From contig JAEFAZ010000002.1 in assembly GCA_016292135.1 (NCBI GenBank), positions 248,001-312,000 of the forward strand: DNA of 64,000 nucleotides, given 5' to 3'. The stretch comes from Saccharofermentans sp. GTDB taxonomy: Bacteria > Bacillota > Clostridia > Saccharofermentanales > Saccharofermentanaceae. The translations under genes and the position numbers were made by a program. The notes below the pieces were generated by a model. The model ran no database searches. It had not been told where the DNA came from and saw only the letters and a list, made by a program, of their open reading frames with translations. Positions 9,026-17,892 of this stretch are shown here, in pieces (within the stretch, counting starts at the first letter, position 1; every line of letters begins with the position of its first letter).

Positions 9026-9763
9026 ATGAGCGCGAAAAGAAAAACAATATCCTATCAAGAGTATCTGAACCGTGAACAACGGCAGCCGCACGCGCCCTTG
9101 ACGGCGGAGATGAACTTCCTCAACCTGATCAAGGTAGGGGATGTACGCAAGGTGAGGGCTCTGTGCAAAGAGCCTTTCCACGAGAAGACCGGTCTGGGCG
9201 TTCTTTCGGAAGACGGCATGCGCAACATCAGGTACCACTTTGTCATTACAGCAGCCATCATTGCAAGAAACTGCATAGAGGGCGGCATGTCGATGCCTGA
9301 AGCCTACGGCATGAGCGATTACTATATAAGGCTCGCCGATGAGGCTGCCGGCAAGGAGGAGATAACCGAGATCCACGAGGAGATGTGCGTGGCATATGCA
9401 GAGAGGATGCATGAGATGTCCAAGGAGGATATCTTTTCAAGACACGTGGCAGCCTGTATCGATTATATCTATGAGCATCTTGACAAAAGGATCAGGATGG
9501 AGGATCTCTGCAGGGTTTGCGGCCTGTCGGAGGGTTACCTGTCGCGCCTTTTCAGGGCTGAGACCAACATGACCGTGACGGAATACATTACTTACAAGAA
9601 GATCGAGACGGCCCGCAACATGCTGAAGAATTCGGACTACCCGATAGTGTGGATATCCGAGGCGCTCGCCTTCCCCAGCCAGAGTTATTTTACGCGCGTT
9701 TTCAGCAGATACTGCAAGGTCACGCCCGCCCGCTACAGGCAGCAGCGCAGGCGCAAGGGCTGA
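9026..9763 (+). CDS. AraC-family transcriptional regulator
   Basis: 245 residues. The C-terminal ~100 residues (from about 143) are an AraC/XylS DNA-binding domain with two helix-turn-helix units: MEDLCRVCGLSEGYLSRLFR and, after the linker helix, WISEALAFPSQSYFTRVFSR followed by TPARYR. The N-terminal part (PHAPLTAEMNFLNLIKVGD onward) is helical and resembles the sensor region of regulators that control surface or sugar genes; it has no cupin arabinose-binding domain. Divergent orientation and shared palindromes make the GH16 glucanase its most likely target. The start at 9026 lacks a ribosome binding site; an internal ATG at 9108 would remove conserved N-terminal residues, so 9026 is preferred. 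Confidence 0.85.
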   Translation: MSAKRKTISYQEYLNREQRQPHAPLTAEMNFLNLIKVGDVRKVRALCKEPFHEKTGLGVLSEDGMRNIRYHFVITAAIIARNCIEGGMSMPEAYGMSDYYIRLADEAAGKEEITEIHEEMCVAYAERMHEMSKEDIFSRHVAACIDYIYEHLDKRIRMEDLCRVCGLSEGYLSRLFRAETNMTVTEYITYKKIETARNMLKNSDYPIVWISEALAFPSQSYFTRVFSRYCKVTPARYRQQRRRKG

Positions 9764-9877
9764 TCTTTGACATTTTTTTGACTTTTTATTGCCTCTTTTT
9801 TGCTCATATGTTGTCCGGATATAAGTCTATAATCTCAGGGCATCGAAAGATGCACGAAATGAGAGAGAGGATATAAG

Positions 9878-10519
9878 ATGAAAAGATTTTTGACAACAAC
9901 AGTGGCACTTGCATTGTGCGCATCCATGATGGCGGCATGCAGCAACGGTGCTGCTGAGACAACGGCAACTTCTTCTTCCGAGAGTGAGACGCAGACAGAG
10001 GCTACGACTACCACAACAACTGCGGCGACTTCCGCGTCAACGTCCATGCCTGAAGGCATCGGCGGCCCCGGTGAAGATATGCCCTCTGACACTCAGCAGG
10101 ACGAGCCCGAAGATGACGATCCAATGGGTAAGACAGGCCAGCACAATCTTCCCCTGAAGGACAGGCTCGATGATGCAAAGTATGCTGTCGAGGTAGCCAT
10201 GCAGACCTATCTGCAGGAGACTTACGGAGATAAGGTCTTCGATGCAAGGATCTACGTCAAGAAGATCCTGAACTACAATGAAGAGCAGGATGCAGGTCTT
10301 ACCGATCTCGGTATCGATAAGCTTGCTTTCGAAGTCGAATATGAACTTAAGCCGGCCTCATCAGCGACTGAGGACGACATCAATTCGATGCTCGCAGGCA
10401 ACGGAGAATACGATAAGGAGACAGGATGGATCAACGGCAAGTACGGCTGCGGCATCCTGGAACCCAACAAGTCCGGTGATCCCGAATACGTGATCAAGAG
10501 ACTTTCAACAGCATTCTGA
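9878..10519 (+). CDS. Secreted lipoprotein with Thr-rich linker, function unknown
   Basis: 213 residues. Signal peptide with lipobox MAAC (Cys at about residue 20). Residues ~27-60 are a low-complexity Thr/Ser/Glu linker. The remaining ~130 residues form a small globular domain (from DRLDDAKYAVEVAMQTYLQE) that matches no family I can name. It belongs to a set of similarly built lipoproteins in this window (14049, 60655 and the GH16 enzyme). GAGAGAGG precedes the ATG, and a consensus TATAAT lies at 9828-9833 with a weak -35. A strong terminator follows, so it is monocistronic. Confidence 0.7.
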   Translation: MKRFLTTTVALALCASMMAACSNGAAETTATSSSESETQTEATTTTTTAATSASTSMPEGIGGPGEDMPSDTQQDEPEDDDPMGKTGQHNLPLKDRLDDAKYAVEVAMQTYLQETYGDKVFDARIYVKKILNYNEEQDAGLTDLGIDKLAFEVEYELKPASSATEDDINSMLAGNGEYDKETGWINGKYGCGILEPNKSGDPEYVIKRLSTAF

Positions 10520-10548
10520 TAAGGGAAAATAAGATAGAGAGATGTTTT

Positions 10549-10586
10549 GGGACCGCCAAAAAAATAGGCGGTCCCTTTTCTTTTTT
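10549..10586 (+). terminator. Intrinsic terminator
   Basis: GGGACCGCC (10549-10557) pairs perfectly with GGCGGTCCC (10567-10575) and is followed by a T-rich run. Confidence 0.9.
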
Positions 10587-10685
10587 AATGTATAATGAAA
10601 GTCGTGGGAACTATGACAGGCAGGATCCGGACATGATCCCGGCAACTGCTTGAACGGACAACTTGAATAACAAAATGGGGCAGTT

Positions 10686-13304
10686 ATGGGTTCAAATCGT
10701 AAAACGGTAATTCTTACACTTTCGATCACCTTTATCCTCATGGCATTGCTGGTAGTATTTACCACAAGGGCCATCTATCAATCTGCCTATTCTTCCATAC
10801 ACGAACTCGGTGACGACAAGATCTCATCAGTAAATGCCGATATCGAAAGGTATCTCGAGACCGCCAAGTCCGTTCTCTGGGTCGAAGCCGAGACCGTTGA
10901 TCACATGATCTCAAAAGGAGCTTCGATCGATGATATCCGCGAATATCTGACCCGTGAGGCAACCAATACAGGCAAGCAGTTCGACAGCTCCTACATGGGT
11001 GCATACGGTGCCGTCCTTGGCGGCTTCGTCAACGGCGTCGACTGGGATCCTCCGGCTGACTACGATCCGACCGACAGAGACTGGTATAAAGATGCAGTAG
11101 CCGCGAACGGCGAACTCAGCATCATCAATCCTTATGTCGATGCCAGGACCGGTGACGTGATCATCACGATAAGCAAGACACTGTCGGATCCCGATAATGT
11201 CCTGGCTCTTGACCTTGCCCTGTCGAACGTTCAGAAGATCGCGGAGAATACGAAGATCAACGGTAGGGGATACGGTTTTGTCCTGAATCATGACAGCATG
11301 ATCATCGCCCACCCCGACAAGAACCTGAACGGAAGTTTCCTGAACGAGACTGACGAGGGGAAGGCCTTTTTCGAAGCAATAAAGAAGCAGGGAAAAGGCA
11401 ACTTTGACATGAAGATCAACGGCGAGAACTGCACAGTATTCGTAGATCAGGTCATGGAAAGATGGCATCTCGTCATCGTCACAAGGGCTAGCGAACTCTA
11501 CGCGGCTCCAAGGAGTCTCCTTGTCGTCAGCATACTCATCAACCTTATCGTTTTCGTGCTCATATCGGGATTCTATATCCTGGGATACAGGCACGAACAG
11601 AAGATAAACAAGCGTATCGAAGCGATGAAGGCGATCCAGCACAAGAGGGAATACGAATCCAAGGTCCTTATGCTCGAAAAGACTGCGGCCGACAGCGCCA
11701 ACAAGGCCAAGAGTGACTTCCTGGCCGACATGTCGCACGAGATCAGGACCCCTATCAATGCCATCATCGGAATGAACGAGATGATCCTCCGAGAATCAAC
11801 GGGAGACAATATCACCGAATATGCATCCAACATCAAGAGCGCGAGCAACACGCTTCTCGCACTCGTCAACAACATCCTCGATTTCTCCAAGATCGAGGAA
11901 GGCAAGATGTCGCTGCTGCCTGCCGAATTCGACACGGCCGCGCTCATAAGCGATCTCGTAAACACCGTTGGCGTGCGTGCGAAACGCAAGGGCCTTGAAT
12001 TCATCGTAGAGGCGGACGAATCGCTTCCTTCAAAGATGATAGGTGATGATGTCAGGATCAGCCAGATCATCATGAACCTGCTCACCAACGCAGTCAAATA
12101 TACCGAGAACGGCAGCGTAACCCTTAAGATCGAAGACAGACATGTCAAGGACGGCAAGGCGACCATCCGCGTTGATGTCATCGATACCGGTATCGGCATC
12201 AGGGATGAGGATATCAACAAGCTCGCAAAGACATTCGAGAGAGTCGACGAGAAGAGGAACCGCCACATCGAAGGTACTGGCCTCGGCATCTCCATTGTTA
12301 CGAGACTCCTCGCCATGATGGACAGTAAGCTCGATATCAAGAGCGAATACGGCATAGGCTCGACATTCGGCTTTACCCTGACCCTGCCTGTTTCCGATGT
12401 AACTCCCATGGGAGATTACGAGGAGAAGAACAAGGCCAATGCATCCAGATACGACAAGGATGTTGCGTTCAAGGCTCCTGAAGCCAGAGTCCTCGTCACC
12501 GACGACAACACCATGAACCTGATGGTCGCATCCAAGCTCCTGAAGCTTTATGACATAGATCCCGTCATCTGTTCTTCCGGCCAGGAGACGATCAACATCA
12601 TGAGATATAACTTCTTCGATATCCTTTTCCTCGATCACATGATGCCCAAGATGGACGGTATCGAGACACTGAAGGAACTTAAGGAAAAAGATGTCCTCGG
12701 CAATACTGCTGTGATCGCTCTCACCGCAAATGCCATCGTCGGCGCGAAGGAGCAGTACCTCAAGGCAGGCTTCAACGATTATCTTGCCAAGCCTATCATG
12801 ACCGGAGATCTTGAGAAGATCTTAAGGACATACCTGCCTGAGTCAAAACTGGTGATCTCCGAGAAGAAGGAAGAAAAACCCATCGAAAACCTTGAGGGAA
12901 TCGTTCCGAAAGCCCAGCCTGTCGCCTTGGAATTCCCGCCGTCTGATCCGGTCCTCACCATCGAAAAGGCCAGATCCATCGGCTTGAACGTGGACGAAGG
13001 AATAGGCTATTCGGGCGGAGATGAGGCTTTCTATCTGGAGATCCTGTCCGATTATGCAAATACCACAGCCGGCAAGTGCGCATCCTTGCAGTCCTTTAAA
13101 GAGAAGGCCGACTGGAAGGAATACGAGACCCTCGTTCACTCGATAAAGAGCACATCCAAGACTGTGGGCGCATCAGATATATCCGATAAGGCTCTCAAGC
13201 TCGAGAAGGCCGCAGGCAGCGGTGACGTGGCTTATATCGAAGCCAACCACATGGAACTCATAAGCGATATTATCGACCTGACGGGAAAGATCAAGGGTCA
13301 ATGA
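10686..13304 (+). CDS. Hybrid histidine kinase: dCache sensor, HisKA-HATPase, receiver, Hpt
   Basis: 872 residues. TM helix 1 at ~8-28; extracellular double-Cache sensor ~35-275 (DPTDRDWYKDA, then NPYVDARTGDVIITISKTL), a type that usually binds small ligands such as amino acids; TM helix 2 at ~278-300. A short coiled region leads to HisKA (MSHEIRTPINAIIGM, phospho-acceptor H351), HATPase (N box NLLTNAVKY, G1 DTGIGI, G2 GTGLGI), receiver domain (VTDDN, phospho-acceptor D650 in FLDHMMPKMDG, K702) and Hpt (LVHSIKSTSKTVGA, H818). No HAMP domain is seen. No response regulator with an output domain is nearby, so the final phosphorelay partner must be encoded elsewhere. Its TGA overlaps the ATG of the HAD gene by 4 bp, so the two are translationally coupled. 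Confidence 0.9.
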   Translation: MGSNRKTVILTLSITFILMALLVVFTTRAIYQSAYSSIHELGDDKISSVNADIERYLETAKSVLWVEAETVDHMISKGASIDDIREYLTREATNTGKQFDSSYMGAYGAVLGGFVNGVDWDPPADYDPTDRDWYKDAVAANGELSIINPYVDARTGDVIITISKTLSDPDNVLALDLALSNVQKIAENTKINGRGYGFVLNHDSMIIAHPDKNLNGSFLNETDEGKAFFEAIKKQGKGNFDMKINGENCTVFVDQVMERWHLVIVTRASELYAAPRSLLVVSILINLIVFVLISGFYILGYRHEQKINKRIEAMKAIQHKREYESKVLMLEKTAADSANKAKSDFLADMSHEIRTPINAIIGMNEMILRESTGDNITEYASNIKSASNTLLALVNNILDFSKIEEGKMSLLPAEFDTAALISDLVNTVGVRAKRKGLEFIVEADESLPSKMIGDDVRISQIIMNLLTNAVKYTENGSVTLKIEDRHVKDGKATIRVDVIDTGIGIRDEDINKLAKTFERVDEKRNRHIEGTGLGISIVTRLLAMMDSKLDIKSEYGIGSTFGFTLTLPVSDVTPMGDYEEKNKANASRYDKDVAFKAPEARVLVTDDNTMNLMVASKLLKLYDIDPVICSSGQETINIMRYNFFDILFLDHMMPKMDGIETLKELKEKDVLGNTAVIALTANAIVGAKEQYLKAGFNDYLAKPIMTGDLEKILRTYLPESKLVISEKKEEKPIENLEGIVPKAQPVALEFPPSDPVLTIEKARSIGLNVDEGIGYSGGDEAFYLEILSDYANTTAGKCASLQSFKEKADWKEYETLVHSIKSTSKTVGASDISDKALKLEKAAGSGDVAYIEANHMELISDIIDLTGKIKGQ

Positions 13305-13990
13305 TAAGATACAGCTATATCCTGTTCGACCTGGACGAGACACTCCTCGATTTCAAACAATCAGAGCAATACGCCCTCCGGGGTGCAGTCCGTGATTTTG
13401 GCATGGAGTGCAGTCCTGAGACAGAAGAGCGCTATTCGGAGGTGAATAAGTCGCTCTGGCTCCGCTTCGAAAAAGGCGAGATCAGCCGTGAAGAGCTGAA
13501 GCGTATGCGTTTCGAGATCACTTTCGGCGATGTTGACGGCCCTGCCATGAACGAGCGCTACATGTACCACTTGTCCCAATGCGGATTCTATCTCCCCGGC
13601 GCCCGCGAGTTCCTCGAAAAGATCAGAAATCCGGATCTCCGCCTGTTCGTTATCACCAACGGTCTGGCATACACACAAAACGGCCGCATCAAGGCATCAG
13701 GTCTTCTTGACTATGTCGAAAAGGTCTTTATCAGCGAAGAGATGGGCCGCGTCAAACCGGACCCGGACTACGCGGACATGGTGATAAGTTCCATAGGCGA
13801 TCCCGACAGATCGCGTTACCTTGTCGTAGGCGATTCCATCTCATCCGACATCATGCTGGCAGAGAACGCAGGCATGGACTGTTGTCTTTTCGCGGCAGAA
13901 GGGAAGCCTTTCCCCCGAGGTCTGGAGATGCACGATATCACATACAAAGCCAACGGCTACGACGAGCTGATGGCTGTAATCTGCCAATAA
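13301..13990 (+). CDS. HAD-family phosphatase, YjjG-type nucleotidase
   Basis: 229 residues with all four HAD motifs: I FDLDETLLDF (nucleophile Asp near residue 10), II ITNG, III the Lys in GRVKPDPDY, IV VVGDSISSDIM. The cap region and overall length fit the YjjG subfamily, which dephosphorylates nucleoside monophosphates and is often described as a house-cleaning enzyme. Cytoplasmic, no signal peptide. The start overlaps the histidine kinase stop (ATGA), so the genes form an operon, though a functional link is not obvious. The exact substrate is inferred from the family. Confidence 0.85.
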   Translation: MIRYSYILFDLDETLLDFKQSEQYALRGAVRDFGMECSPETEERYSEVNKSLWLRFEKGEISREELKRMRFEITFGDVDGPAMNERYMYHLSQCGFYLPGAREFLEKIRNPDLRLFVITNGLAYTQNGRIKASGLLDYVEKVFISEEMGRVKPDPDYADMVISSIGDPDRSRYLVVGDSISSDIMLAENAGMDCCLFAAEGKPFPRGLEMHDITYKANGYDELMAVICQ

Positions 13991-13994
13991 AAAA

Positions 13995-14018
13995 CTGTCC
14001 CATGTTCCCATGAGACAG
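13995..14018. terminator. Bidirectional terminator
   Basis: CTGTC-c-CATG (13995-14004) pairs with CATG-a-GACAG (14009-14018). Read on the minus strand it is followed by TTTTTT, so it best serves the lipoprotein gene at 14049. Confidence 0.75.
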
Positions 14019-14048
14019 CCTTTCACCAGTATCATTATTTTATTAAGA

Positions 14049-14777
14049 TCAGATACCGAACATCGAGAATACCTGAAGCTTCGGTTCTTTGTCCGTCAGG
14101 TAACTGTCATCGATAACCCAGACCAGACCCGATGCGAGGCAGATGCCCTGGCCTGTAGACATCATGTCCTTGCAGGTCTCTTCTTTCATGGCCTTGATGG
14201 AATCAGCCGAAGGCTTCTTGCCCTTAAGGTACTTCAGGAAAGCATCAGCATCCTTTAACTCTTGGTCGTTGACCTTAGCGGGGTATCTTGCATACTTGCT
14301 GATCGTCTCCCAGTCACCGTCGATGTAGGAATCGCGGATCATGGCACAGAATTTCTCGACCTCGGCCTTGCCTAAAGCCGTATTGGCGCTGTAGTAATCA
14401 TTATCTGCTGCTTTATCATCTGTGTCATCCTGCGTGACGGGATCTGCAACGACCACACCGCCATCATCATCATCTGTCTTAACCTTCTTAGGTTCTTTAT
14501 CCATATTATTATCCTCCTCCGGAGCATCTGCCGAAGGCTTGGGGTCAGACTGGTTATCTTTATTTCCGCCTTTGTCCTCAGATGATTCGGCAGTAGCGGA
14601 TGTTTCTGATGTTTCAGATTTCTTAGTTTCCTCCTTTGAAGTCTCAGTCTCCGATGCCTGTGTTGCTGCAGTTGTTGCAGAAGTGGTTGTCTCTTCGCCT
14701 TTACTGCCTGTGCATCCTGCTAATGCCATGCTTGCTGACATAGCCAGGACAAGCAGTATAGCTATCTTTTTATTCAT
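14049..14777 (-). CDS. Lipoprotein with long Thr/Ser/Glu-rich linker, function unknown
   Basis: 242 residues from the ATG at 14777, chosen because AGAGG stands at normal spacing and the signal peptide begins there (MNKKIAILLVLAMSA, lipobox LAGC). An in-frame extension to 14810 has no ribosome binding site. Residues ~25-120 are acidic and Thr/Ser/Lys-rich low complexity. The C-terminal ~120 residues (NTALGKAEVEKFCAMIRDSY onward) form a small domain that I cannot assign. Predicted lipid-anchored on the outer face of the membrane. Architecture is shared with 9878 and 60655, but the C-terminal domains differ. Confidence 0.7.
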   Translation of the reverse strand: MNKKIAILLVLAMSASMALAGCTGSKGEETTTSATTAATQASETETSKEETKKSETSETSATAESSEDKGGNKDNQSDPKPSADAPEEDNNMDKEPKKVKTDDDDGGVVVADPVTQDDTDDKAADNDYYSANTALGKAEVEKFCAMIRDSYIDGDWETISKYARYPAKVNDQELKDADAFLKYLKGKKPSADSIKAMKEETCKDMMSTGQGICLASGLVWVIDDSYLTDKEPKLQVFSMFGI

Positions 14778-14916
14778 TACTAATCCTCTTTTCTTTTGGT
14801 TTTGCGTCAACGCAGTTGAAGTATATCAATGCGCCCGTGCGATTATCGGGCAATAGTAAGTTGATTTTTAGTCAAATATGAATGAATTATATGGTTTTTG
14901 TTAATAATCACTCACA

Positions 14917-14957
14917 GCACACAAAGTGTGCAGCATGCACACCAAAGCACACACTTT
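14917..14957. promoter_or_regulatory. Cluster of four GCACAC/GTGTGC half-sites
   Basis: GCACAC-AAA-GTGTGC (14917-14931) shares its right arm with GTGTGC-AGCAT-GCACAC (14926-14942), and another GCACAC follows at 14947-14952. The cluster lies between divergent genes (14049 minus, 15024 plus) and looks like an operator array or nested hairpins. Confidence 0.5.
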
Positions 14958-15023
14958 TTTCCATAAAATGCAGTTACAAGATGATATTCGCATACTATCG
15001 AAAAACAAAAGGAGGATGTGTAT

Positions 15024-15674
15024 ATGTCTAAGGGAAAACTTGTACTTTGGATATTGGGATGGCTGTTCTGTTTCCCGATCCCTGTGACGATCCTTGTGCT
15101 CCGTCATGGTGAGTGGGACAAGAAGATAAGGATAGGAATAATTGCAGGAGCCTGGGTCATATTCCTGACGCTCATGCTCGGTATCAGGATCGGATCTATC
15201 GCAAGCGGCGGCAACAGGCGCGCTAAGGAAACTACCGCAGAGACGCAGGTTACGACAACGACCGAAGCAACAACTACGACCACTACTACAGAGGCTGTTA
15301 CAACAACAACTACGACCACTTCCGTATCAGAGGAAGAACAAACGGAAGAAGAAGGTACTTCTGATGATGATATCAAGAAGGCAGTAGAGGACGGTGACTA
15401 TTCTCTTGTAACCCCTGAGTTCAAGAAGACAATGGATGACTATGAAGCCTTCTATGATGAATATATCAAGTTCATGAAGAAATACTCGTCCGGCAATGGT
15501 GATCCTTCCAAGATGCTCAAGGATTACGAAAAACTGATAAATAAAGAGAAGAAGTGGATAGATAAGATCGACAAGATCGATGTAACAAGCCTTTCGGCAG
15601 CTGACGATGCTTACTATATGCTCGTCACACTGAGGGTACAGGGTAAACTTGCAAAATCCGCTTTCGGGTTTTAA
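15024..15674 (+). CDS. Membrane protein with Thr-rich linker and extracytoplasmic helical domain
   Basis: 216 residues from the ATG at 15024; GGAGG at 15011-15015 is 8 nt away, while the GTG at 15018 is too close. Two TM helices at ~6-24 and ~34-56 are followed by a Thr-rich linker (~70-105) and an acidic segment. The C-terminal domain (VTPEFKKTMDDYEAFYDEYI and the following EKKWIDKIDKID) is helical and resembles the DUF6591-type domain found in other Clostridia; this family name is from memory and not certain. Function unknown. It is preceded by the GCACAC half-site cluster. Confidence 0.7.
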   Translation: MSKGKLVLWILGWLFCFPIPVTILVLRHGEWDKKIRIGIIAGAWVIFLTLMLGIRIGSIASGGNRRAKETTAETQVTTTTEATTTTTTTEAVTTTTTTTSVSEEEQTEEEGTSDDDIKKAVEDGDYSLVTPEFKKTMDDYEAFYDEYIKFMKKYSSGNGDPSKMLKDYEKLINKEKKWIDKIDKIDVTSLSAADDAYYMLVTLRVQGKLAKSAFGF

Positions 15675-15702
15675 CTGACGGATAATTGACCTTGATTACT
15701 AT

Positions 15703-15731
15703 GAGGGGCGGTCTTTTTGAGTCTGCCCCTC
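15703..15731. terminator. Possible terminator hairpin
   Basis: GAGGGGC (15703-15709) pairs with GCCCCTC (15725-15731). No T-run follows on the plus strand, so function is uncertain. Confidence 0.4.
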
Positions 15732-15793
15732 TTCAAGGCAAATAAGTTTTCAATTGTAAGGATATTGGATTATCATAGGGCAAGGAGAAAGAT

Positions 15794-16225
15794 ATGGACG
15801 AAAAGACTACAGCTGAACTTATGAAGGTGCTCAACGGCGCGAGATCCCAGGAGGATATCAGTAAATACATCGCGCAGCTTGACGCGGATCTTGCAAATGC
15901 GGGAGTGGGCGTATACCTTTCGCGCAAGATAGAAGAGTACGGGCTCAAGAATTCGGAGGCATTCAAGCGCGCTGGGATCGAGAGGACCTACGGCTATCAG
16001 ATCCTTAACGGCACGAGAAAGCCGGGACGCGACAAGATCGTGGCTCTGGGGCTGGCATGCCACTTCAACCTGAAAGAGGTTCAGACTGCATTGAGCATTT
16101 CGGGCGAGGGGACGCTCTACCACAAGAACAGGAGGGATGCGGTGCTTATATACTGTATCAACCAGAGGAAGAGTCTGCCCGAGACGCGTGATCTTCTGGA
16201 ATCCTTCGAGTTTGCAAGCCTCTAA
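15794..16225 (+). CDS. Small helix-turn-helix (XRE-like) protein
   Basis: 143 residues, ATG preceded by AAGGAG. The middle part (about 38-95) reads as a lambda-repressor-type HTH: YLSRKIEEYGL, then SEAFKRAGIERTYGYQILNG (recognition helix), then RDKIVALGLACHF. The flanking N-terminal helix (~1-35) and C-terminal helices have no recognised ligand domain. This family occurs widely in Clostridia as a stand-alone regulator. Target unknown; it is alone between two terminator-like hairpins and does not clearly pair with metY downstream. Confidence 0.7.
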   Translation: MDEKTTAELMKVLNGARSQEDISKYIAQLDADLANAGVGVYLSRKIEEYGLKNSEAFKRAGIERTYGYQILNGTRKPGRDKIVALGLACHFNLKEVQTALSISGEGTLYHKNRRDAVLIYCINQRKSLPETRDLLESFEFASL

Positions 16226-16248
16226 CAACGGCTGTTGATAAGATCTTC

Positions 16249-16279
16249 AAGGGTGTCTTGATCTCAAGGCACCCTTTTT
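16249..16279 (+). terminator. Intrinsic terminator
   Basis: AAGGGTG-t-CTTGA (16249-16261) pairs with TCAAG-g-CACCCTT (16264-16276), ending in a T-run. It isolates metY from the HTH gene. Confidence 0.9.
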
Positions 16280-16402
16280 ATCTGCCGCATAATATAGGCT
16301 TATCCTATAACTGACTATTGGAGCGATGTATTGGCGTAATAACTTTCCGAGGGATAGAATTGAGCCATCAAAGAAAACGAAAGCCCAAGGAGGTACATAA
16401 CA

Positions 16403-17716
16403 ATGGCAGACGTAAAGAATATCAGAGATTCAAAGACATGGAGTTTTGAAACAAGACAGATCCACGCAGGACAGGAGAAAGCAGACTCCGCAACAGATGC
16501 AAGAGCAGTTCCGATCTACGCAACATCATCTTATGTTTTCCACAACTCAGAGCACGCAGCAGACAGATTCGGACTCCGTGATGCAGGCAACATCTACAGC
16601 AGACTGACAAACCCAACAGAGGATGTTTTCGAGCAGAGAGTAGCTTCTCTTGAAGGCGGTGTTGCAGCACTTGCAACAGCTTCCGGTGCAGCAGCGGTCA
16701 ATTACGTGATATCCGCTCTTGCAAAGAACGGTGAGCACATCGTCGCATCCAAGACGATCTACGGCGGATCTTATAACCTTCTCGCACATACCTTGCCCCT
16801 TACGGCAGGCATCGAGACAACATTCGTAGATCCTGACGTTGAAGGTTCTTTCGAGGCGGCTATCCGCGACAACACCAAGGCAATCTACATCGAGTCTCTG
16901 GGTAATCCTAATTCCAACATCATAGACATCGAGGAGCTTGCGAAAGTCGCTCATGCGCACAAGATCCCTCTCGTAGTCGATTCCACATTCGCAACGCCTT
17001 ATCTCTTAAGACCTGTCGAGTACGGGGCAGACATCGTTATCCACTCAGCCACGAAGTTCATCGGAGGCCACGGTACGGCTATCGGCGGCGTTATCGTTGA
17101 CGGAGGCAAGTTCGACTGGAAGGATTCCGGCAAGTTCCCCTGGATCTCCGAAGCCAACCCCAGCTACCACGGCATCTCTTTCGCAGACGCTGTCGGCCCC
17201 GCTGCATTCGTAACATACATCCGCGCTATCCTGTTGCGTGATACGGGATCCACGCTTTCGCCTTTCCACGCATTCCTCTTCCTGCAGGGTCTCGAGACAC
17301 TGTCTCTCCGCGTACAGCGCCACGTATCCAACGCTCTCAAGATCGTTGATTACCTTGACAAGCATCCTCAGGTTGCCGCAGTTCACCACCCCTCACTGGC
17401 ATCCGAACCCAGCCACCCCATCTACGAGAAGTATTTCCCGAACGGCGGCGGATCGATCTTCACTTTCGAGATCAAGGGCGATGCCGACACAGCCAAGAAA
17501 TTCATAGACAACCTGGCTATCTTCTCACTCCTCGCTAACGTTGCAGACGTTAAGTCGCTTGTTATACACCCCGCAAGCACGACACATTCACAGCTGACCG
17601 AGGAAGAACTCCTGGATCAGGGGATCCGTCCCAACACCATCAGGCTTTCCATCGGAGTTGAGGATCCCGGTGACCTGATCGCAGCACTCGAAGCAGCATT
17701 TGAGGCAGTAAAGTAA
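16403..17716 (+). CDS. metY: O-acetylhomoserine sulfhydrylase (homocysteine synthase)
   Basis: 437 residues, the usual length for MetY. PLP-dependent Cys/Met metabolism fold type I enzyme that makes homocysteine from O-acetylhomoserine and sulfide. Visible motifs: QIHAGQ at the N-terminus, YSRLTNPT (cofactor/substrate contact), ATASGAAA, ESLGNPN, VVDSTFATPYL, and the PLP lysine K218 in SATKFIGGHG. Cytoplasmic. AAGGAGG lies before the ATG. The ~120-nt leader shows no SAM riboswitch core or T-box. Monocistronic, bounded by terminators at 16249 and 17765. Confidence 0.95.
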   Translation: MADVKNIRDSKTWSFETRQIHAGQEKADSATDARAVPIYATSSYVFHNSEHAADRFGLRDAGNIYSRLTNPTEDVFEQRVASLEGGVAALATASGAAAVNYVISALAKNGEHIVASKTIYGGSYNLLAHTLPLTAGIETTFVDPDVEGSFEAAIRDNTKAIYIESLGNPNSNIIDIEELAKVAHAHKIPLVVDSTFATPYLLRPVEYGADIVIHSATKFIGGHGTAIGGVIVDGGKFDWKDSGKFPWISEANPSYHGISFADAVGPAAFVTYIRAILLRDTGSTLSPFHAFLFLQGLETLSLRVQRHVSNALKIVDYLDKHPQVAAVHHPSLASEPSHPIYEKYFPNGGGSIFTFEIKGDADTAKKFIDNLAIFSLLANVADVKSLVIHPASTTHSQLTEEELLDQGIRPNTIRLSIGVEDPGDLIAALEAAFEAVK

Positions 17717-17764
17717 TATCAAACCTTCTTCACGCAAACTGATATAGACAACGTTCTGCCAAAC

Positions 17765-17814
17765 AAAACCGCCTGTCCGAAGGATATCATTCGTCCTTGA
17801 AGACAGGCGGTTTT
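17765..17814. terminator. Strong bidirectional terminator
   Basis: AAAACCGCCTGTC (17765-17777) pairs perfectly with GACAGGCGGTTTT (17802-17814); inner AAGGA/TCCTT pairing extends it. It serves metY and the convergent glycosyltransferase gene. Confidence 0.9.
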
Positions 17815-17892
17815 ACTTTGTTTTAATGAATATTCATATAATGAACAAAGTGAAATTATTAAGTAACAATACGGTTGAGTATAGTATTCCCT

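Noticed and set aside
11573..12409. 278-codon minus-strand frame inside the histidine kinase
   Set aside because: Shadow of a strongly supported HisKA-HATPase coding region; composition is that of an antisense frame.
16280..16402. SAM riboswitch or T-box before metY
   Set aside because: No conserved core, kink-turn or specifier/T-box sequence was seen in the ~120-nt leader.
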